A stretch of DNA of 64,000 nucleotides, taken from assembly GCF_036588685.1 (NCBI RefSeq), contig NC_086373.1, forward strand, positions 53,265,164 through 53,329,163, written 5' to 3'. The notes under the pieces are model-generated. The model was not told the DNA's origin, made no database searches, and saw only the letters and a program-made list of their open reading frames with translations. Of the stretch, positions 46,101 through 55,069 are shown one piece after another. Origin of the DNA: Mytilus trossulus. Taxonomy: Eukaryota; Mollusca; Bivalvia; Mytilida; Mytilidae. A program made the position numbers and the translations under genes. Within the stretch, counting starts at the first letter, position 1. Each line of letters opens with the position of its first letter.

Positions 46101-47345
46101 TTACAAATAAGTCAACATGACCGAAATGGTCAGTTGACCCCTTTAGAAGTTATTGCCCTTTATCTATAGTCAATTTTTAACCATTTTTCGTAAATCTTAG
46201 TAATCTGTTACAAAAATCTTCTCCTCTGAAACTACTGGGCCAAATTAATCCAAACTTGGCCACAATCATCTTTGGGGTATCTAAGTTAAAAAATGTGTCC
46301 GGTGACCCCGCCATCCAACCAAGATGGCCGCTACGGCTAAACATAGGACTAAAATGGAGTTTTTGGCTTATAACTCAAAAACCAAAGCATTTAGATCAAA
46401 TCTGAAATCTGGTAAAATTGTTTATCAGGTCAAGATCTATCTGCTCTGAAATTTTCAGATGAATCGGACAACCCGTTGTTGGGTTGCTGCCCCTAAATTG
46501 GTAATTTGAAGGACTTACTGTTTTTTATTATCTCGAATATTATTATAGATAAAGATAAACTGTAAACAGCAGTAATGTTCAGCAAAGTAAGATTTACAAA
46601 TAAGTCAACATGACCGAAATAGACCGAAACCGTTAAAAAAATCAAATAGTATGTCCTTGGTACATGTACTTTCAATTTGTAAATTGTAAAAATCAATATG
46701 TTTGGTTTTCATTTCTTAATTTTGTAAATTTTTATATAGTAGAGGGGCATTATGTTTTCTGGTCTGCCTCTGTTCGTTCGTCCATTCGTCTGTCTGTTTG
46801 TTCGTCCGTACAACCATTCGTCCCACTTCAGGTTACAGTTTTTGATCAAGGTAGTTCTTGAAAATTGTGAAAATATTTTGGTCGTATATTGGTATCACGT
46901 TGGCATCGTCATCTGTGTTTTCGTCGTCGTCCAAAGAATTTAGTTTTCGCACTCCAACTTTAGTGAAAGGGAATAGAAATCTATGAAATTTTAACACAAG
47001 GTTTATGACCACTACAGGAAGGTTGGGATTGATTTTGGGAGTTTTGGTCCCAACATTTTAGGAATTAGGGGCCAAAAAAGGGCCCAAATAAGCATTATTC
47101 TTGGTTTTCAGACAAATGTTTTTTAAAAGTTAAAGTCATTAACTGATAGTATTTACATTTAGGTTTACTTGACTGTGTTAGATATGACATGGAAACACTA
47201 TCAGAAGTTAAGGAATAACAAAATACTGGATGATAATGATAAAGCTACTATCTATTATACCCATGCAAGAAATATTCTACAGGAAAGGTCTCGAAGAGTT
47301 TTAATAGAAGAGTTTCTGAGACTCAACAACATGGAGTTGGCTTGA
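24695..47345 (+). CDS. Gene B: putative PD-(D/E)XK nuclease-like protein, 6 coding exons
   Basis: Exons 24695-25110, 29209-29331, 35187-35375, 38173-38308, 44730-44993, 47163-47345; all GT..AG, phases 2,2,2,0,0; 1311 nt, 436 residues plus TGA. ATG context is AAGATGG and an in-frame TAA lies 15 bp upstream, so this is the first possible start. Residues 1-60 are S/R-rich with RRKRMRR (27-33), probably nuclear. Residues about 60-255 are mostly helical. Then P266-D267, 20 residues, E288-V289-K290: the PD-X(n)-EXK arrangement of PD-(D/E)XK nucleases, where D, E and K bind metal and activate water. A linker with PPKKKYKG (301-308), the helix GQHAGELLLDLHREFI (337 on) and a hairpin LGMIVNGTYVYLTVLDM follow, like the Q-motif helix and last strands of that fold. 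I recognise no named family; fold assignment is inference from motifs. Introns are filled with transposable elements. Confidence 0.75.
25270..25520 (+). repeat. Short 'gacctgaa' repeat cluster
   Basis: In intron 1 of gene B the word 'gacctgaaa' recurs several times at irregular spacing (25294-25525). No other meaning seen. Confidence 0.4.
25991..27340. mobile_element. Possible transposon bounded by 16-bp inverted repeat
   Basis: TTAGTGTTTCCTGCAG (25991-26006) and CTGTAGGAAACACTAA (27325-27340) are inverted with one mismatch. The interior has no recognisable protein; 'gggcagggcgcc'-type words repeat near its right end. Class not identified. Confidence 0.35.
28538..28965. mobile_element. MITE-like element with 31-bp terminal inverted repeats
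   Basis: Left arm 28538-28568 (AGGCCAAAAAAAATATATG... TTTCCTG) and right arm 28935-28965 are near-perfect reverse complements; total 428 bp. The interior holds a poly-T tract and 'ggtcgg' words. No open frame. Confidence 0.75.
29209..29331 (+). CDS. Gene B exon 2
   Basis: Acceptor TTATTTTGTAG, donor GTAAGT. 123 nt, phase 2 to 2, so it can be skipped in frame. Completes E139 and ends with GA of E180. Encodes LLENLKEDDLPNMQLEDIVS and HVVKLLAHKARS. Confidence 0.88.
29520..29560 (+). mobile_element. F5 5'-end hairpin, truncated copy
   Basis: After a T-run, TGTCTCGC and GCGAGACA form a perfect 8-bp stem about 20 bp apart. Looks like the 5' end of another element family with the same architecture as F1-F4. 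Confidence 0.4.
29713..29990 (+). mobile_element. F3 Helentron-like element, complete (278 bp)
   Basis: Starts after T-run with TATGCCCCCAC and has an inner GGGGCAT forming a 5' hairpin, followed by GTCCGTC simple repeat. Near the 3' end GTGGGGCAT repeats the 5' end in inverted form, then a perfect hairpin GTGTCC TTG GGACAC, ATTCTTG and T. Other copies begin at 33794 and 46738. Confidence 0.7.
30464..32342 (+). mobile_element. F1 Helentron-like element with about 500-bp internal monomers
   Basis: 5' end AGCTCACCTG TCCC / GGGA CAAGTGAGCT is a hairpin after a T-run; then 'catcacttggcg' and a CGT tract. The internal word 'atcttctcct' starts monomers at 30554, 31056, 31559 and 32059 (period 500-503 bp). 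The 3' end is AGGTGAGCG, then the GGCTCTTGAGAGCC hairpin and TCTTGTT. Located in intron 2 of gene B. No coding capacity. Confidence 0.85.
32343..33088 (+). other. Gene B intron 2, no feature recognised
   Basis: AT-rich intron sequence; no exon-like or transposon-end signals seen. Confidence 0.4.
33089..33335. mobile_element. MITE-like palindrome, about 85-bp arms
   Basis: Arms 33089-33176 and 33248-33335 are imperfect reverse complements (CCATTGAATAAT...GGGAAGCTTCAATCTT and its inverse) around a 71-nt loop. No open frame. Confidence 0.7.
33530..33793 (+). mobile_element. F2 element, left part
   Basis: F2 monomer sequence ('ggaaggttggatc', 'gaccaatttcaatgggg', 'atgctgaatctaactgtg'), interrupted at 33794 by an F3 element. 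Confidence 0.65.
33794..34170 (+). mobile_element. F3 element nested in F2
   Basis: Begins after a T-run with ATGCCCCACC, pairing with GGGGCGT, followed by a GTCTGTC-rich tract and two copies of 'aggttaaagtttttggtcaa'. The canonical 3' hairpin is missing. Confidence 0.6.
34171..34643 (+). mobile_element. F2 element, right part
   Basis: Continues F2 with 'acactcgttctgtgtcagaa', 'gtgtcccaaattacttgccc' and a diverged 3' end near 34640. The 146-codon plus-strand frame starting at 34552 overlaps this and is not a gene. Confidence 0.6.
35187..35375 (+). CDS. Gene B exon 3
   Basis: Acceptor TTTTTATTTTCAG, donor GTAAGT. 189 nt, phase 2 to 2. Completes E180, encodes helical KFIYHIKKFIDDIIRYNLMK and GVPEGLLKQLFGKFAELCCL, ends with GA of E243. 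Confidence 0.9.
35628..35870 (+). mobile_element. tRNA-derived SINE
   Basis: Head resembles a tRNA with A-box-like TGGCCGTGTGGTCTAAG and B-box-like GTTTGAGTCCC, giving an internal RNA polymerase III promoter. A conserved-looking body (ggcttcctccacc) and an (ATCA)n tail (catcaatcaatcaatcaat) follow. Lies in intron 3 of gene B. Confidence 0.82.
36066..36494 (+). mobile_element. F1 element, internal fragment
   Basis: F1 interior ('atcattggggtatctagttt', 'ggcttataactc', 'agttattgccctttatagtc' variants), cut at 36494 by the next element. Confidence 0.7.
36495..37145 (+). mobile_element. F6/F2 chimeric element
   Basis: 5' end carries a perfect 20-bp palindrome (CCCGTCAAAA/TTTTGACGGG) after a T-run, then GTCCGTCCGTC. 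The 3' half and end are F2: TGCGGTCGTATAAAGC, CGCCCTGCGGAGC hairpin, ATCTGGTT. So an F2 3' end is joined to a different 5' end. Confidence 0.65.
37146..37852 (+). mobile_element. F2 element, tandem 3' copy
   Basis: Begins inside F2 ('gattatgggccaagttttca') directly after the previous 3' end and repeats it for about 700 bp, ending with the same hairpin and ATCTGGTT. Reads as an end-to-end tandem of F2 3' halves. Confidence 0.65.
37889..38102. mobile_element. MITE with CTGTGGATT termini, copy 2
   Basis: Same family as 20983-21194, 214 bp, TA on both sides, ending 71 bp before exon 4 of gene B. Confidence 0.8.
38173..38308 (+). CDS. Gene B exon 4, first half of nuclease motif
   Basis: Acceptor after poly-T (TTTTTTTTAG), donor GAG|GTAATG. 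Completes E243, encodes SEPDLRLYKCGF and ends with the E of the E-V-K motif (E288), phase 0. Confidence 0.88.
38794..40019. mobile_element. Non-autonomous hAT-like element with 8-bp target duplication
   Basis: Left end CAGACTTGGGGTTATTG, right end inverted as CAGAGATGGGTTCAATTAC, matching the hAT terminal pattern. Flanked by an exact 8-bp duplication CTATAATA (38786-38793 and 40020-40027). Subterminal regions are full of GTAATC words. 1226 bp, no transposase frame. In intron 4 of gene B. Confidence 0.85.
40592..41892 (+). mobile_element. F1 Helentron-like element
   Basis: Starts AGCTCACCTGGCCC after T-run, has CGTCGT tract at 40640-40680, monomers at 40705 and 41206 (501 bp apart), and ends AAGGTGAGCGAC, hairpin GGCTCTTTAGAGCC, TCTAGT. 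Confidence 0.85.
41895..42490. repeat. Long interspersed repeat of unknown class
   Basis: Contains 'gataccaaagggacagtcat', 'ctgacaacgccatggctaaa', 'gtggcacccgtcgtgttg' and 'accccgtatgcaggtgctgc'. I know these phrases from a highly repeated mussel sequence. The first about 70 bp recur at 63931-64000. The 75-codon minus frame is not a gene. Confidence 0.6.
42509..43003 (+). mobile_element. F1 element, short copy
   Basis: 5' end AGCTCACCTGGCCC but no simple-repeat tract; one monomer; 3' end AAGGTGAGCGAC, GGCTCTTTAGAGCC, TCTAGT. An internally deleted copy. Confidence 0.8.
43681..44340 (+). mobile_element. F4 element with about 165-bp monomers
   Basis: 5' end AGGGC / GCCCT hairpin ('agggctccgcctttaggccg'), then a GTCTGTCCGTCC tract. 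Monomers start 'gtgtccgctc' at 43769, 43935 and 44262 with a diverged one between, each with 'accaacaccagagg' and 'cctaggtcaaaggtca'. 3' end not identified. Confidence 0.65.
44730..44993 (+). CDS. Gene B exon 5, second half of nuclease motif
   Basis: Acceptor CTTTTTAATTAG, donor TAC|GTAAGT. 88 codons. Starts VK, completing E-V-K; has acidic/basic linker EPPKKKYKGSPRG and helix GQHAGELLLDLHREFINKE. Confidence 0.9.
45019..45450 (+). mobile_element. F1 element, decayed internal fragment
   Basis: Starts right after the exon 5 donor; carries 'tttttggctta', 'aaagcatttagagcaaatct' and 'ggtcaaga.ctacctgc' in diverged form. Confidence 0.6.
45577..46635 (+). mobile_element. F1 element, 3'-truncated
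   Basis: Full 5' end AGCTCACCTGGCCC...AAGTGAGCT, CGTCGTC tract, two monomers; breaks off near 46635 without the 3' hairpin. Confidence 0.75.
46738..46860 (+). mobile_element. F3 5' fragment
   Basis: 'agtagaggggcattatgttt', 'tctggtctg' and a GTCCGTTCGTC tract, joined to F2 sequence at about 46861. Confidence 0.6.
46861..47120 (+). mobile_element. F2 fragment
   Basis: 'ggtcgtatattggtatcacg', one monomer with 'ggaaggttgggattgatttt' and 'ggggccaaaaaagggccc'. Ends about 40 bp before exon 6. Confidence 0.65.
47163..47345 (+). CDS. Gene B exon 6 (last coding exon)
   Basis: Acceptor ATTTACATTTAG. Encodes VYLTVLDMTWKHYQKLRNNK, a helix with THARNILQERSRRVLIEEF and the C-terminus NNMELA, stop TGA at 47343-47345. 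AATAAA hexamers at 47516 and 47622 could serve for polyadenylation. Confidence 0.88.
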   Translation, partial: VYLTVLDMTWKHYQKLRNNKILDDNDKATIYYTHARNILQERSRRVLIEEFLRLNNMELA

Positions 47346-47515
47346 TTTTTAAGAGGTAAATAACAATTTATTTTTCAGTTTCAAGTGTTTGCATCTACTT
47401 TCAGGGATTCTATTATTTTAACTATATTTCCACAAACCTCCTCTTTTTGCCTTGCAATAGGAAGTACAGGTCTAAATTAGACCCAATAGGAAATATTTAA
47501 AGAATGGGTGAACCA

Positions 47516-47627
47516 AATAAAAAAAATATCAGAGGAATATTGTTTATGAGGTACTGACTTGAGATTGTCCCTTTGTTGCCATTTGTCCAGCAAATTGAAA
47601 ACTCCAATGCCTAGAATTAAAAATAAA
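47516..47627 (+). terminator. Candidate polyadenylation signals of gene B
   Basis: AATAAA at 47516-47521 and 47622-47627, 171 and 277 bp after the stop codon. In such AT-rich sequence AATAAA occurs by chance, so this is only plausible. Confidence 0.35.
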
Positions 47628-47902
47628 TAATTAGATCTTGCAAAATAGTTTGCTTTTGTACCAGCTGATAAAGCATGAAGCTATGCTATTTTAGTATGAC
47701 AAAAACATTATATTATTTAAAGAGTCCATGACAACTCACCCTGTTTCCAAATCGCCCTGACTTCCTACAAAATAGTCCCACTCTCTGCCAATTTGCAGAA
47801 CTAATGAAAAGGGTTGAAATCCTGCTGAATTTAGGCCTGCCAAATAGCCCAACTAAGTAACAGTTCTTGTTTTCAAAATTCCAATAGGGAACATACTTTA
47901 TA

Positions 47903-48050
47903 TAATTGTATCAATAAACCAATTTTTCAAGACATTTCGACCATTGGTCTTCTTCAGTTCTTTATTTTTCCTCTTAACTACATGGAAATAAAGAACTGAA
48001 GAAGGCCAATGGCCGAAAAATCTTGAAAAATTGGTTTATTGATACAATTA
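47903..48050. repeat. 148-bp near-perfect palindrome
   Basis: TAATTGTATCAATAAACC at the left pairs with GGTTTATTGATACAATTA at the right; the pairing continues through 'ttcttcagttctttattt' to a loop of about 16 nt. It may be a small fold-back element or the transcript 3' region of gene B if polyadenylation is further downstream. Confidence 0.8.
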
Positions 48051-48296
48051 AGTAAAAGTTGTTAAATCCTGCTGAATTTAGGTCTACCAACTCTCCCCAC
48101 TAATGAATGGGCTTCAAACCTCGTTTTATTTAGGCCTGCAAACTTGCCCCAACTAATGAATAGGAGTTTAGTTTCGCTGTATTAAGACAGACCAACTCGC
48201 CCCACTTATTAAAAAAGTCATATCCAGCTGAATTTAGATCTGCCAACTCAAATTTAATAGATTTCAAACCATAAACAATACCTACCAATCAATTTT

Positions 48297-48350
48297 TTTA
48301 TACGACCGCAAATTTTGAAAAAATTTTCGTCGTATATTGCTATCACGTTG

Positions 48351-48409
<59 letters not shown>

Positions 48410-50283
48410 CGAATACTTTTAGTTTTCGCACTCTAACTTTAGTAAAAGTGAATAGAAATCTATGAAATTTTAACACAAGGTTTATGACCATAAAAGAAAG
48501 GCTGGTATTGATTTTGGGAGTTTTGGTCCCAACATTTTAGGAATTAGGGGCCAAAAAGGGCCCAAATAAGCATTTTCTTGGTTTTCGCACTATAACTTTA
48601 GTTTAAGTTAATAGAAATCTATGAAATTTTGACACAAGGTTTATGACCACAAAAGAAAGGTTGGGATTGATTTTGGGAGTTTTAGTTTCAACAGTTTAGG
48701 AATTAGGGGCCAAAAAAGGGCCCAAATAAGCATTATTCTTGGTTTTCGCACAATAACTTTAGTTAAAGTGAATAGAAATCAATGAAATTTAAACACAATG
48801 TTTATGACCACAAAAGGAAGGTTGGTATTGATTTTGGGAGTTTCGGTCCCAACAGTTTAGGAATTAGGGGCCAAAAAGGGACCCAAATAAGCATTTTTCT
48901 TGGTTTTCGCACCATAGCGTTAGTATAAGTAAATAGAAATCTATGAAATTTAAACATAAGGTTTATGACTATAAAAGGAAGGTTGGTATTGATTTTGGGA
49001 GTTTTGGTCCCAACAGTTAAGGAAAAAGGGGCCCAAAGGGTCCAAAATTAAACTTTGTTTGATTTCATCAAAATTGAATAATTGGGGTTCTTTAATATGC
49101 CGAATCTAACTGTGTATGTAGATTCTTAATTTTTGGTCCCGTTTTCAAATTGGTCTACATTAAGGTCCAAAGGGTCCAAAATTAAACTTAGTTTGATTTT
49201 AACAAAAATTGAAACCTTGGGGTTCTTTGATATGCTGAATCTAAAAATGTACTTAGATTTTTGATTATTGGCCCAGTTTTCAAGTTGGCCCAAATCGAGG
49301 TCCAAAATTAAACATTGTTTGATTTCATCAAAAATTGAATAATTGGGGTTCTTTGATATGCCAAATCTAACTGTGTATGTAGATTCTTAATTTTTGGCCC
49401 AGTTTTAAAATTGGTCTAAATTAAAGTGCAAAGGGTCCAAAATTAAACTAAGTTTGATTTTAACAAAAATTAAATTCTTGGGCCTCTTTGATATGCTGAA
49501 TCTAAACATGTACTTAGATTTTTGATTATGGGCCCAGTTTTCAAGTTGGTCCAAATCAGGATCTAAAATTATTATATTAAGTATTGTGCAATAGCAAGTC
49601 TTTTCAATTGCACAGTATTGTGCAATGGCAAGAAATATCTAATTTCACAATATTGTGAAATAGCAAATTTTTTTTTAATTAAGAGTTATCTTTCTTTGTC
49701 CAGTATAGTAAGCAAGAAATATCTGCAAGAATTTTTTTTAATTGGAGTTATCTTTCTTTGTCCAGAATCAACTTAAATCTTTGTTATATACAATATACAA
49801 TGTATATTCACTTTTTACTACCAACTGATAAATTTAAATAATCTTTACCATTCAGTGATAACAAGCAGTTTTTTTTACATCTTAATATTTTATGTGTATT
49901 TAAATGAGTAGTAATTGTTGCAAACTCCATTAGAATATTTTAATTGAAATTAGTTTTAGAATAAGGGAAAGGGGGATGTGAATAAAAAATTGGGTTCAAT
50001 TTTTCTCATTTGAAATTTCATAAATAAAAAGAAAATTTCTTCAAACATTTTTTTGAGAGGATTAATATTCAACAGCATAGTGAATTGCTCTAAGAGAAAA
50101 CAAAAATTTTAAGTTCATTTGAATACATTCATTCTGTGTCAGAAACCTATGCTGTGTCAACTATTTAATCACAATCCAAATTTAGAGTGGAATCCAGCTT
50201 GAATGTTGTGTCCATACTTGCCCCAACCGTTCAGGGTTCAACCTCTGCGGTCGTATAAAGCTACGCCCTGCGGAGCATCTGGT
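48297..50283 (+). mobile_element. F2 Helentron-like element, complete reference copy
   Basis: Begins after a T-run with TATACGACCGCA; a (GTC)n tract; monomers of about 160 bp starting at 48423, 48582, 48743 and 48904; a second repeat region (caaacaaagtttaa-type on minus) 49040-49560; 3' part ends TGCGGTCGTATAAAGC, GCTACGC-CCT-GCGGAGC hairpin, ATCTGGTT. The 12-bp 5' end is thus inverted about 30 bp before the 3' end. Confidence 0.85.
48352..48410 (+). repeat. (GTC)n microsatellite, about 19 copies
   Basis: Uninterrupted GTC run inside the 5' part of F2. It explains the poly-arginine minus-strand frame here. Confidence 0.95.
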
Positions 50284-51060
50284 TAACAACTACCAAACCT
50301 ATATATATCTTTATTTCTCAACAAACCAAATTACAATGGTATAGAGATACACACAATAATTACATAGTGTATATGTACAGACATACAAAAATTATACGAA
50401 AGCAAGAGGAGGTACATATCATATATTACGATATACATATTAAACTAAATGATATCAAGTACATGAATTACCCAGGAGAGCCTAAATGAATATTTACAAT
50501 TCTTATATATTTGCACAAGTTATTAAGATCAGAAAGATTTTTACTATTCATCAGTTCATTAAATTTCAATGCATTTGGTTGATTTCTATATTTTTTTCTC
50601 AAAAACTGTTTACGATCATCATTGAATACAGAACACATAAAAATATAATGAAATTCATCTCCGATGTCACCAGAATTACAAAGTAAGCATTTTCTATTTT
50701 CTCTTGCAACGTTTTGCCATCTACCAGTCTCAATAGGAAATCTATGACTTCCTGTTCTCAATCTACATAATGTAATAATATTTCTATCATCTAAATGTTT
50801 AAAATAATATTCAAATTGACAGTTTTCTTTATACATACGGTAGTTTATAGCTTTTGGCGATTCTTGCACGTTAGTGTGCCATTTCTGTTTAAATTGATCA
50901 ACAAGATTTTGTTTAACAATAGTATAAAGCCATGTATCGTTTACAAAATATTGGGTATCCCACACAAATGATAAACCAGATTCATCAAGAATGGATTTAA
51001 CATGTTTCAACCATGTCATATCATTTTTTATAACCTGCTTTAACTTCTTTTACTTACTTT
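50284..51060 (-). mobile_element. LINE-type retrotransposon, 3' fragment
   Basis: Minus-strand frame 51019-50468 (183 codons) has RLRTGSHRFPIETGRW, a CLLC...H....C zinc-knuckle-like motif and DEFHYIFMCSVFNDDRKQFL, the C-terminal tail typical of invertebrate LINE reverse transcriptase proteins. No RT catalytic motif is included. 3' end abuts the F2 copy. Confidence 0.75.
50468..51019 (-). pseudogene. LINE ORF2 C-terminal fragment
   Basis: 183 codons without interruption but only the region after the reverse transcriptase domain; the ATG is internal. See the element entry for motifs. Confidence 0.7.
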
Positions 51061-51064
51061 ACTT

Positions 51065-51660
51065 ACAAAAACACATAGGAATGTACAGACTGTTTAAAGA
51101 AAATTTTGAACCAGAGGAATACTGCATAATAGTTTTACCCTTTTGTCACAGAAGTGCTTTCTCTTAATTTAGATGTGGTGTGCTCCCCTTAGGATTGAAA
51201 CAGAGAGATATGAAAATATTGTTTTAGAAAACAGAGTGTGTCATATATGCATGATATGTGATGTTTTTATTGAAGATGAAGCACATGTTTTATTAAGATG
51301 TCCTCTTTATGACGATTTTAGAAACCATTTATATTATGTTGCTGAAACTTTTAATGATAACTTTGATACTATAGATGATAACTAAAAGTTAGTGTTTTTA
51401 TTCTCAAATGTAAATATGAAATGTGTGTGTGCCAAAACCTGTCATTTGATTTTAAAAAGGCATAGACATTTTATATATTGTAAATAGTATTTTATTTCAT
51501 ATTGTGTATAATATTATATCTATATCTATACACTTTAATAGTCTTTTATAATTATGTATAGAATGGTTCTCATTTGATTTAGTGTTATTTTACAATGTAT
51601 AAATATTGATTGTTCTTGTTGAGAGATGAGACTTAAAACATTGAATTGAATTGAATACAA
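51065..51660 (+). mobile_element. LINE-type retrotransposon, 3' fragment, opposite orientation
   Basis: Frame 51173-51385 encodes PLRIETERYENI, CHIC...C and DEAHVLLRCPLYDDFRNHLY. 3' end has a (TTGAA)n tail at about 51638-51656. Head-to-head with the previous LINE fragment. Confidence 0.7.
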
Positions 51661-51669
51661 AAACACCTT

Positions 51670-53525
51670 AGACATTATTGTAATTGCAATAATGGACATT
51701 CTCTTTGATTCTAATTTGAAAGTCACATTTGTCTTTTACTGATTGCTCATTAGCAATTTATTTTACATAGACAAATGATTGCTATAAAAACAAATTGCTG
51801 TCTTATTGGAATCCTTAAATTGTTGTGATAATATATTGCATTATGATATAATTAACTGGTTTCTTTATCATTATTATGGAAATAAGTAAGCTTGTTTTGC
51901 ATTGCTGCATCAAGTACTGTTTTTTTTCTAAAGTGATGGATAAAATGATTTTTTAAAATAAATACCACTATTTCATAATAATAGATAACGCATCGCAAAT
52001 TTTATTTTAAGAAATGAAGTATCATTTAATTTTCTATCAGAATTAAATACTGATCTTTCCTTTTTATTCTAAACCAGTGAGATTTAAACCCTTTTCATAA
52101 GTGAGAAAATTTTCTGGTTTGTCATTTCTGAGTTCTGGGACTTTTAGTAGTCATATTTAACACACTATTTATACGTCTAAGGGTATCCTCATGCATGTTT
52201 TTCTACACAGCCATTTTATTTGCTTCTGATTAGATAAATGCCTTCTGAATATCCCATTTTATTTTTGCAAACTTTCAATGCAATCTGCACATAAAGGGTG
52301 TATCATGCGGTCTTGGCACAAATGCTCTTTATAATAAGATATATATTCCAAATTGATTTCAAGTGTCTAAAATAAAAAAAATGAGGTAAAAACGTACTAT
52401 GTGTTTAAAAATACTCCAAATTTTTTTACTATAATTTCAATGAAAATTGAGATGTAGATATAATAAGCTATTCCAAATTGATTCCAGGTGTCAACAATAT
52501 AAAATAAGGTAAAAACATAGTTTCTGTTAAGAAATTAAAAATTCTGAGAAACATCTTTGTGCGCTAGGATTTTATGAATTCATAAATTTTATATACAAGT
52601 ATAATATGCTATTCAATATGTGCAACTAGTTGAGAACCTTTCTATCAATGCTTTTCAAATTTAATACTTTGTACGGATGACAAAATGAAGATCAAATTTG
52701 ATTTTGACAAATTTGACTTTTATCATTTGGGAGTTATGGCTCTTAATTACTCTCAATAATTCAATGTGTGTATCAAATTAAATTAATTTTCTATTTTAAG
52801 ATTTATACCTGACAGCTTTTTCTATTGTAGATTACCTTAACTTTACTGGTATTGCATGGTAAGCAGAACTGAGAACTAACATGTGAATGAAAGCCATTAA
52901 AGCTATATATATAACTCTAAACCTAGAGACCTGCTGATGAAAAGATTGAGATATTCTGCTAGAATCTTTTGTAAGGCTGAGTAATTAAAAAGTGAATTAT
53001 TTGTACACTGCATATAAAAGGCTTTTTTTCAATTTGCTAAAAATTTTAAGTTTGAATTAATTTCTACAAACTGATTAACTTGGAAAATATAATAGTTCAT
53101 TGCTTGTAAACGATTGTTAGTATGAAGCAAGTTGAGTGTAGTGAAAATTATTCCTTCCATCAAAATAAGTGATGTTTTGTGTCTTTGGAACAATTTTGAA
53201 CTCCTTTTCTACACTTTGTTAAATGTGGATTCAATTTTCCTAAATTTCAAAACCTAAGTGGATAAGCTTTCAAATAGAAGTTATTTCCAACCCTGATTTA
53301 TCTAATAAGTAGTCCCATATGATTTTATTCTGAGTTCTAAAATGTAAACAAATAAATGCAATCAAGATATCAAATATGGAATTATTGGGGTTCTTTGATA
53401 TGCTGAATCTAATTAAACATATTGAAATCTTGAATCAAAAGTTCAAATTTTAGTGAAAAAATAACCAAAAGTAGGCTCTTTTCACACCTTGTCCTTCTGG
53501 CAATCAGGTGATATCTTTTTGCTCC
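51670..53525. other. No gene recognised
   Basis: AT-rich intergenic sequence; isolated F2-like words near 53385-53410 ('tggggttctttgatatgctg'). Confidence 0.4.
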
Positions 53526-53535
53526 AAAGAGTAAC

Positions 53536-54163
53536 TCATTTGCGCCACAACTTAATTGCAAGAAAACTTCTTTTGCGCCACCTAGTTCTCAAAACTAGGT
53601 ATCATTTGCGCCAATAAAATTATCATTTAATTGCACCAATTTTATTTATTTTTGAGGTTGAGTTGGATGCAGTTTTCTTCTTTCTATATAAATTAACTGA
53701 CGCACATATCTTAAACAGTAAAATCTTTCTTTTCTAAATGTTCTTCAATTTAGAAGAGCTCTGAATTTATTAATTTTGAAGGTCGCTCTGACAACATATG
53801 GTTGCTTTTCTTTTGCATTCGTTTCATGAATATGATCTAATTCTCAATTCAAAATAATTGTACACGATTCATGTGTGAAAAGCCTAGCACAACACGACTT
53901 AACTGTACATCTCCACCTTATTTCTCCAGTTTTCTTTACAATTGCCTGAGGAAATTTGTGTTCTTTAACATGATGACTGGTTTTCCTCTATCAGACTCCA
54001 TTTTCTTGAATGGTATAGTAGACATCTTGACTCGTGAAAAAATATTCTTTTACTTAATAATTTATTTTTTTTCATTTCATTTATTGGCGCAATTAATACC
54101 ATCAAAATAAAAGAGAGTATTGCGATTAATACCTTTTCAAAACTGCAATTGGCACAAATGGAT
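53536..54163. mobile_element. Possible decayed DNA transposon
   Basis: CATTTGCGCCA near 53536 and TGGCACAAATG near 54150 are inverted, with related 'gcgccaa' words inside. Short frames inside give no known transposase motif. Weak call. Confidence 0.3.
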
Positions 54164-54597
54164 TATGCCCTGGAAATCTATGTAGAATTGTTTTATATTA
54201 TAATCAATAATGTTTTATTTACAAATGTCCTTATTTTTCATATTACTTTAAATTACCTCATGTTTCATATCTATATTTTGTTTTTAATTATACATATAGT
54301 CATTGCTTTTTACTTTTTACACCGTCAGCTTTTCAATTATTTGCTAATCAATTTATGATACATGTATGTATTTGGAGTTATACACATCATTTGTATGTTT
54401 ATTTATATTCTTTTTGTTAAAGGGCAAATAATCATTGTTAAATCTTTTATACATATTTGATTCCTGTTATATATTTTTATGCTTAGCTGTCACTGTTAAA
54501 TTTTATTTGGGTCAAATAAATTTACTTAAACAGTATAATGATGCTCATATGCCAGTTTTATTAATTGAATAAGATACTATAATTAATCCCTTTTTTC

Positions 54598-54890
54598 TCT
54601 CATTACTTGGCGACTGTCGTCCGTCTTCGTCTGTTGACAAAAATGTTCTCCTCTTTAACCACTGGGCCAATTGGAATCAAAATTGCCCCACAATCATAAT
54701 TGGGGTAACTAGTTCAATAAATTAAAATGCCAGATTTGTCTTTATCTTGAAAACCTTTTTAGATATAGAAAATCTGACTGAGACAGGAGTGTTCAAAATG
54801 TTAAAAAGTTCCTCTTCTGTGTTTACATAAAAACTGTCAGATGACTTCTTTAATAATAATAGGAGTAATTTCCCTTAAGGAGGCTCCCAG
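54598..54890 (+). mobile_element. F1 element, decayed fragment
   Basis: 'cattacttggcgactgtcgt', 'ttctcctcttt', 'actgggccaa' and 'ttggggtaactagtt' in F1 order. Confidence 0.55.
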
Positions 54891-55069
54891 GTAAAAAAAA
54901 TATCAACAAAAACATTTGTTTTTTCATTACAAATTTTATTTATTACAATATTAGGTATTACTTTATAATAAGGTACAAAGATCACACAGACAAATCGATT
55001 CGGGTTGGCCACAAATGACTTTAAGACTGTTTGTATCATTGAAAAAGCTCCAAATTATCTCCCTTTGGT

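Noticed and set aside
48282..48491. Arginine-rich 69-codon minus-strand protein
   Set aside because: Shadow of the (GTC)n microsatellite in F2.
53871..54110. 79-codon plus-strand frame as a gene
   Set aside because: Low complexity, no motif, lies inside a possible decayed transposon; no splice partners found.
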